A stretch of DNA of 19,834 nucleotides from Pinguiococcus pyrenoidosus (lineage: Eukaryota; Sar; Pinguiophyceae; Pinguiochrysidales; Pinguiochrysidaceae). Numbering within the stretch: position 1 is the first letter of the stretch; each line of letters starts with the position of its first letter. The stretch lies in NCBI GenBank assembly GCA_019677205.1, contig JAAMXY010001426.1:1-19834 (forward strand), given 5' to 3'. Under the pieces are notes generated by a model. It was given only the letters and a program-made list of their open reading frames with translations. It had not been told where the DNA came from and made no database searches. The position numbers and the translations under genes are program-made. Below, in pieces: positions 16,200 through 19,834 of this stretch.

Positions 16200-18394
16200 T
16201 TATTCGTCGGCTTCTTCTGCGGCTGCTGCCGCTGCTTCGGCAGCTTCTGCCGCCGCGGCCTCGGCCTCCTCGACAGTCTTCGCCAGGGTCTCGACGGCCT
16301 CCTTGACGGCGGGGGCCTCGGGGACCTCTTCCCCCAGCTCAAGGCTGCCGATGAACTCCTGAGCTCGCACTAGGGCAGCCTTCGCGCCTTCCACGTTGGC
16401 CGACGCTAAGCTGTCCTCCGCGGCGGCAACAGCGTCCCTGGCTCCCACCACGCTTCTTGTCTGCGACTCCAGCCAGAAGGCCTTGAGCGTCAGCGAGTGC
16501 AGACTGTGCAACATGACGGAGGACTTTTGCAGCGCCTCGAGCTGATCGGGCTCGAACTTGGTCACAACCTCTGGGGCGGGTGCGGGTACGCTGCTTTCCC
16601 CCGCCTCCTCTGCGGACGCAGCCGTCTCCGGTATTCCTTTCGACGCCTCGACAAGATACTGGCGCAGCTTTGGCGCCAGCGTCGGGAGATATTGTCTCAT
16701 GCGCGGCCAGGAAGCTTCTCCGGTGCTGTACAGCAGAGTGTCCGCTTTGGAAGCCACGCAAGAGAGGACAAGTACGTTTTGGACGGCCGCAAGGGTCGTG
16801 GCATCCGGGGGGGACGCTTGTTGGCCAAGCTGAGCCAGGCGTTCCTCCAAGTTCGCCACGGCGTTCTCAAAGCTTTCCAGCAGGCCTCGCTGCTCCTTGG
16901 CGAAGTATGTCAGTTCCTCTTCCTCCTCTTCGGCGCCGTTCGCGTCTGCCTTGCCACTGGCCTTGGGTTCCTCCTGTGCCGCCTCGGCACCTTCTTCGGG
17001 AGGCGTCTCCAGCTTCTGAAGGTCGTCCAAGTTGCGCGCAAACGTCTGCGCGGCGATCATTTCGTCAGACGCGGACATCATCGTCTCGGCGCTCTGCAGA
17101 GCTTCGCAAAGTGCCAGTGCGCCTTCCGTGGCGTAATCCCGTCCCGGTGCTCCCAAGCGCCAGTCCAGACGGCTCGGTACGGCAGGAATCTGCACGCTGA
17201 AATCATGCGAGCGCAAGTTGTCCAGGCAAAGAACGTACTGGCACGGACTGCACTGAAGCTCCGACAAAACCTCCTCCCACGGCGTTGACGAGATCTCGCT
17301 CGGCATCTGGGATGCTTCGTCGGCGGCGTTCTCGTCAGCTGCGTCACTCTCCGCCGCCGCGGCTGCTTCCGGAGCATCCTGATCTGGCTGCTCGCCGTCC
17401 CCTTCGCCGGGTTCCTCCGGCGCCTTCTCCTTGATCTGCACCTTGACGGGCTTGCCGAAGAGCGCGGAGGAGACTTCGAAGGGAATGGCGAGGAAGCGTC
17501 CTCCCCTAGCCTTTCCAAGGAAGGTAATTGCCGGGTCTTTCTGTCGCAGAGCGTTGTCGACGAAGACGCTTTGCTGACGGAGCTTCTCGAAGCTGTTGGT
17601 GGCTTCGGGAGCAGCTTTCGGCTGCTCGCCCTCGTCGGCATTCTCCTCGGCTTCTTCCTCGCCTTCCTCGGCTCCCTCAAGATGCTGGAAGGCCTTGAAG
17701 ATGATGTTTGCCGGACGACCGTCGGGACCGCGGGGCACATGCAGGGGCTGGTCCTCTTCGCCGCCGTCGGGCAGCGTCTCCGGCTTGGCCTCGTTGTGAA
17801 GAAGTTGGCCTTCGACCAGCGTCTCTTGGCCACTGGACGCCGCCAGAAAGAAGACAGTCTCCCGCCCGTGGGCCTCGACTGCTCTTCGGCCGATGTACGC
17901 AGCGCTGGCGCCGGTCTCGCGGCAGAGAAGATTCATGGCTGCTCGAAGACGCGTCGGCTCGGAGTTGCCGATCAACTCCTGATCAAGCTCCTTGACCGCC
18001 AGCTCCTGCATTGGCTTCCACGCCGGCTCCGCAGGAGGAGCCTCTGGCTCGATAGGGACCTGCACGGACTGCTGCCAGGCTTCGTAGGCCTGCTTCTCCT
18101 TCTCCCGCGCCACGAAGGCCAGCAGCGAGTTGCCAAGGAAGGCCACGGCATCCTCGGGATCTGTGACAACGAGCCTAGACAACATGTTGGCTGCGGTGCT
18201 GCTTCTCCCCTCAGGCATTGCCTGCATACCTGGACATGCTCTCTGTGAGGGCCGGGCCCACCGCCTGCTGCAGCCAGCTGGCGTCTGCCCCCTTGGCGAT
18301 CTAGAGCCCAAAGCGACAAGGGGTGAGGAGGGGGGGGGGGAGGAGTTGCTAGCATGCACGTCTGTGGCCTCGTCACCTTCTCCACAGCCGCCAT
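16200..18394 (-). CDS. Dpy-30 motif and GAF-like domain protein, probably ciliary
   Basis: Exons 18394-18377, 18300-18230 and 18174-16200 (introns 76 and 55 bp) join to 687 codons plus TAA. Splicing builds a Dpy-30 type helical hairpin at residues ~14-55: WLQQAVGPALTESMSRL then VVTDPEDAVAFLGNSLLAF. This matches the pattern of DPY30 and of axonemal proteins that dock on RII-like helices. Residues ~102-260 look like a GAF domain: RLRAAMNLLCRETGASAAYI, then VFVDNALRQKDPAITFLG and GGRFLAIPFEV, interrupted by acidic insertions. The second half is helical, with ELQCSPCQYVLCLDNL, Glu-rich linkers and an Ala/Glu coiled-coil end. The Dpy-30 plus GAF combination suggests a structural or regulatory protein of the flagellum; a nuclear Dpy-30 role is less likely given the length. 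The family-level call is moderate, the ciliary role inferred. Confidence 0.72.
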
Positions 18395-18759
18395 GGTGCT
18401 GAAGTGTGAGCAAGCTGAGCGGACTGGTGCGCCGCAATGCTGCTGGGGCGCGTTGTCGGACAGAGAGCGCTTTGAGAAGCAAGTTGCAGGAACAAGAACA
18501 AACGACGGCAGATTCGTTTCACCGCCGTACCTTTCGGGGGGTACCCGGCACGAGGTACTCTTGGCAGTATATGCTCAGTATATTCATGTGTACTCTAGTA
18601 CACCTCGCCCAAGGCACAACTCCTGTGTATGGACATCATAAATATTGTTCATGAGCATAAACGCTCAGCAGCGAATCGGTGTCGCGCATCGTCGGTCTGC
18701 CGTGTCGCGGCCTCCGGGGCGAAAGCGCCACAGTTTACGAAGGGCTCTACACGCTCTCC
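18395..18759. other. Divergent intergenic region
   Basis: About 365 bp between the start of the Dpy-30 gene (-) and the last gene (+). It is AT-richer around 18560-18660, with TATATG and TATATT stretches that could serve as TATA-like elements. No ORF here splices convincingly into either neighbour. Confidence 0.45.
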
Positions 18760-19772
18760 ATGCCGAATCTGGCGCCTGTCTATCGCGAGTTTCGGCGCCT
18801 GCTCCGCCAGCTTGCCGGGGAGGTGGCGGGTTGGCGAGTGAGTGCCGAGTCGCTGAAGGCGGCCCTGTCCTCCTTGGAGAACATTGCGCAGCGAGCGAGG
18901 CTCTTGCAGCGCATGGGCCTGCAGAGCCGGTCAGCCACTTTCCCGAGCCATGTGCCGAAGCTGCTGTGGCCTCTCTTGGAGCACGCCGGTGCTGCAGAGA
19001 GGCTCATGGCCGAGCACGTCATGGAGATCCATCGCCTTTTCTCGTACATCCGCCGCATCTTGGCAGATGCGGCCTTTCGCACAGAGGCGACGCGGAAAAT
19101 CTTGGGATCGATGACCCAGCTTGCGTTCGAAAAGGTGCTGTTGGGCGCTAGATATGAGCAAAGGCCTGTGGCGACAGTGCTGGAACAGACGGGAGAAGCA
19201 TCGGATTTCTCGCCAACAGCGGTCTCGCTTCGCAGGAGGAGGCGGTGCTGGCAGCGCAGCAGCACGCTGCGGGACCGCCGGAGGAACGTTGGTCCCTTTT
19301 GCGGCAGCAGCGGGAAGCGCAGCAAGGTGGAAACCCAGCGTTTCTGCTTCACTGCGCTGCAAGCGTGCACCACATGATGCTGCGGGAGCAATATCGATGG
19401 CGAGGATACATGAAGATGCTGGAGGATGGGGGCAACGATCCCTTGCAGGTGCGGCACGGGAAGGATGTGGTGCGGTGCGGTGCGGTTGCTGGCTTATGTG
19501 CGCAGAAGGTTGCTGAAGTTGACATGCGGCAACCTTGCAGACGAACGAGAAGAATCTGAAGCTTGCGGCGAGGCACATGCATGCCGAGTCTCCCGCTAGC
19601 TTTTGGGATGACGAATTAGGTACGCACATGCACAACGGGGGGGAAAAAGTCGCACTGCCGTAAGAATCGGATAGCCGGGCTCAACAATGCACTTGGTCCT
19701 CCAGCCCAAAGGATGCTTGACTTGGCCGATCCCCGAGGAGAACAAGATGAAAGAAAAGGACGAAAGAGATGA
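18760..19772 (+). CDS. Unknown helical protein, probably four exons
   Basis: Proposed exons 18760-19134, 19236-19448, 19541-19619 and 19705-19772 join in frame to 244 codons plus TGA; introns are 101, 92 and 85 bp. The first donor could instead be 19168 or 19177, which keep phase. If the last intron is not used, exon 4 reads through to a TAA near 19663. The protein looks mainly alpha-helical. Its start, MPNLAPVYREFRRLLRQLAG, faintly recalls the LYR motif of small mitochondrial assembly factors, but the rest does not clearly follow that family. Later parts (MLREQYRWRGYMKMLEDGG and ARHMHAESPASFWDDEL) are well-formed but unrecognised. No signal peptide or membrane helix is visible. Gene existence rests on consistent splice signals and frame; the function is unknown. 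Confidence 0.5.
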
Positions 19773-19809
19773 TCGATGATCGACGATCGATGATCGATGA
19801 TCGATGATC
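19768..19809. repeat. 7-bp GATGATC tandem repeat, six copies
   Basis: Six consecutive GATGATC units (the third is GACGATC) near the right edge. The first unit contains the proposed TGA stop of the preceding gene (19770-19772). The array is rich in GATC and ATCGAT palindromes. Confidence 0.9.
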
Positions 19810-19834
19810 GGAAAAATTTCAGCAAGCGGACAAG

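Noticed and set aside
17972-18394. 140-codon ORF starting at the Dpy-30 gene's ATG
   Set aside because: Reading through gives Pro- and Gly-rich nonsense; removing the two introns restores the conserved Dpy-30 hairpin.

Overview
The window is GC-rich, compact nuclear DNA from a eukaryotic microbe. Four lines of evidence support this. Coding regions join only when short GT...AG introns (about 55-107 bp) are removed. Many introns carry a strong CTGAC-like branch point 14-32 nt before the acceptor and no long pyrimidine tract. The proteins are eukaryote-specific (retinoblastoma, MAT1, ubinuclein/HPC2, a mitochondrial carrier). A bacterial-type rRNA methyltransferase carries an organelle-targeting-like leader. 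A Dpy-30 motif protein hints at a ciliated or flagellated cell. One protein begins with a signal-peptide-like leader followed by an Arg-rich stretch, which would fit a protist alga but does not prove one. I cannot name the lineage.

Layout, left to right: (1) the C-terminal end of a TauD/TfdA-type 2-oxoglutarate dioxygenase (+); (2) a five-exon ubinuclein/HPC2 gene (+); (3) a convergent gap with two purine-rich tandem repeats; (4) an intronless gene (-) of unknown function with two copies of a ~36-residue repeat; (5) a 1.4-kb gap without a supported gene, with CCAAT boxes, a hairpin and three CACGTG motifs; (6) a three-exon mitochondrial carrier (+); (7) a five-exon retinoblastoma-family gene (-); (8) a 0.7-kb divergent spacer with E2F-like sites; (9) a five-exon RsmH/MraW-type methyltransferase (+); (10) an intronless MAT1 gene (-), whose stop codon overlaps that of the methyltransferase; (11) an intronless secreted or organelle-targeted low-complexity protein (+); (12) a three-exon Dpy-30 + GAF-like protein (-); (13) a probable four-exon gene of unknown function (+) running almost to the end, where a 7-bp repeat lies.

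Three genes touch cell-cycle and chromatin control: RB represses E2F, MAT1 assembles the CDK-activating kinase, and ubinuclein deposits H3.3-type histones with HIRA. Each has a perfect TTTSSCGC-class (E2F-like) octamer within about 100 bp upstream of its start. This is suggestive, but the motif also occurs elsewhere in this GC-rich window. I found no mobile element, CRISPR array, tRNA or rRNA, and no prokaryotic-type defence system. All exon structures are read by eye from splice signals, frame and family conservation; none is confirmed by transcript data.
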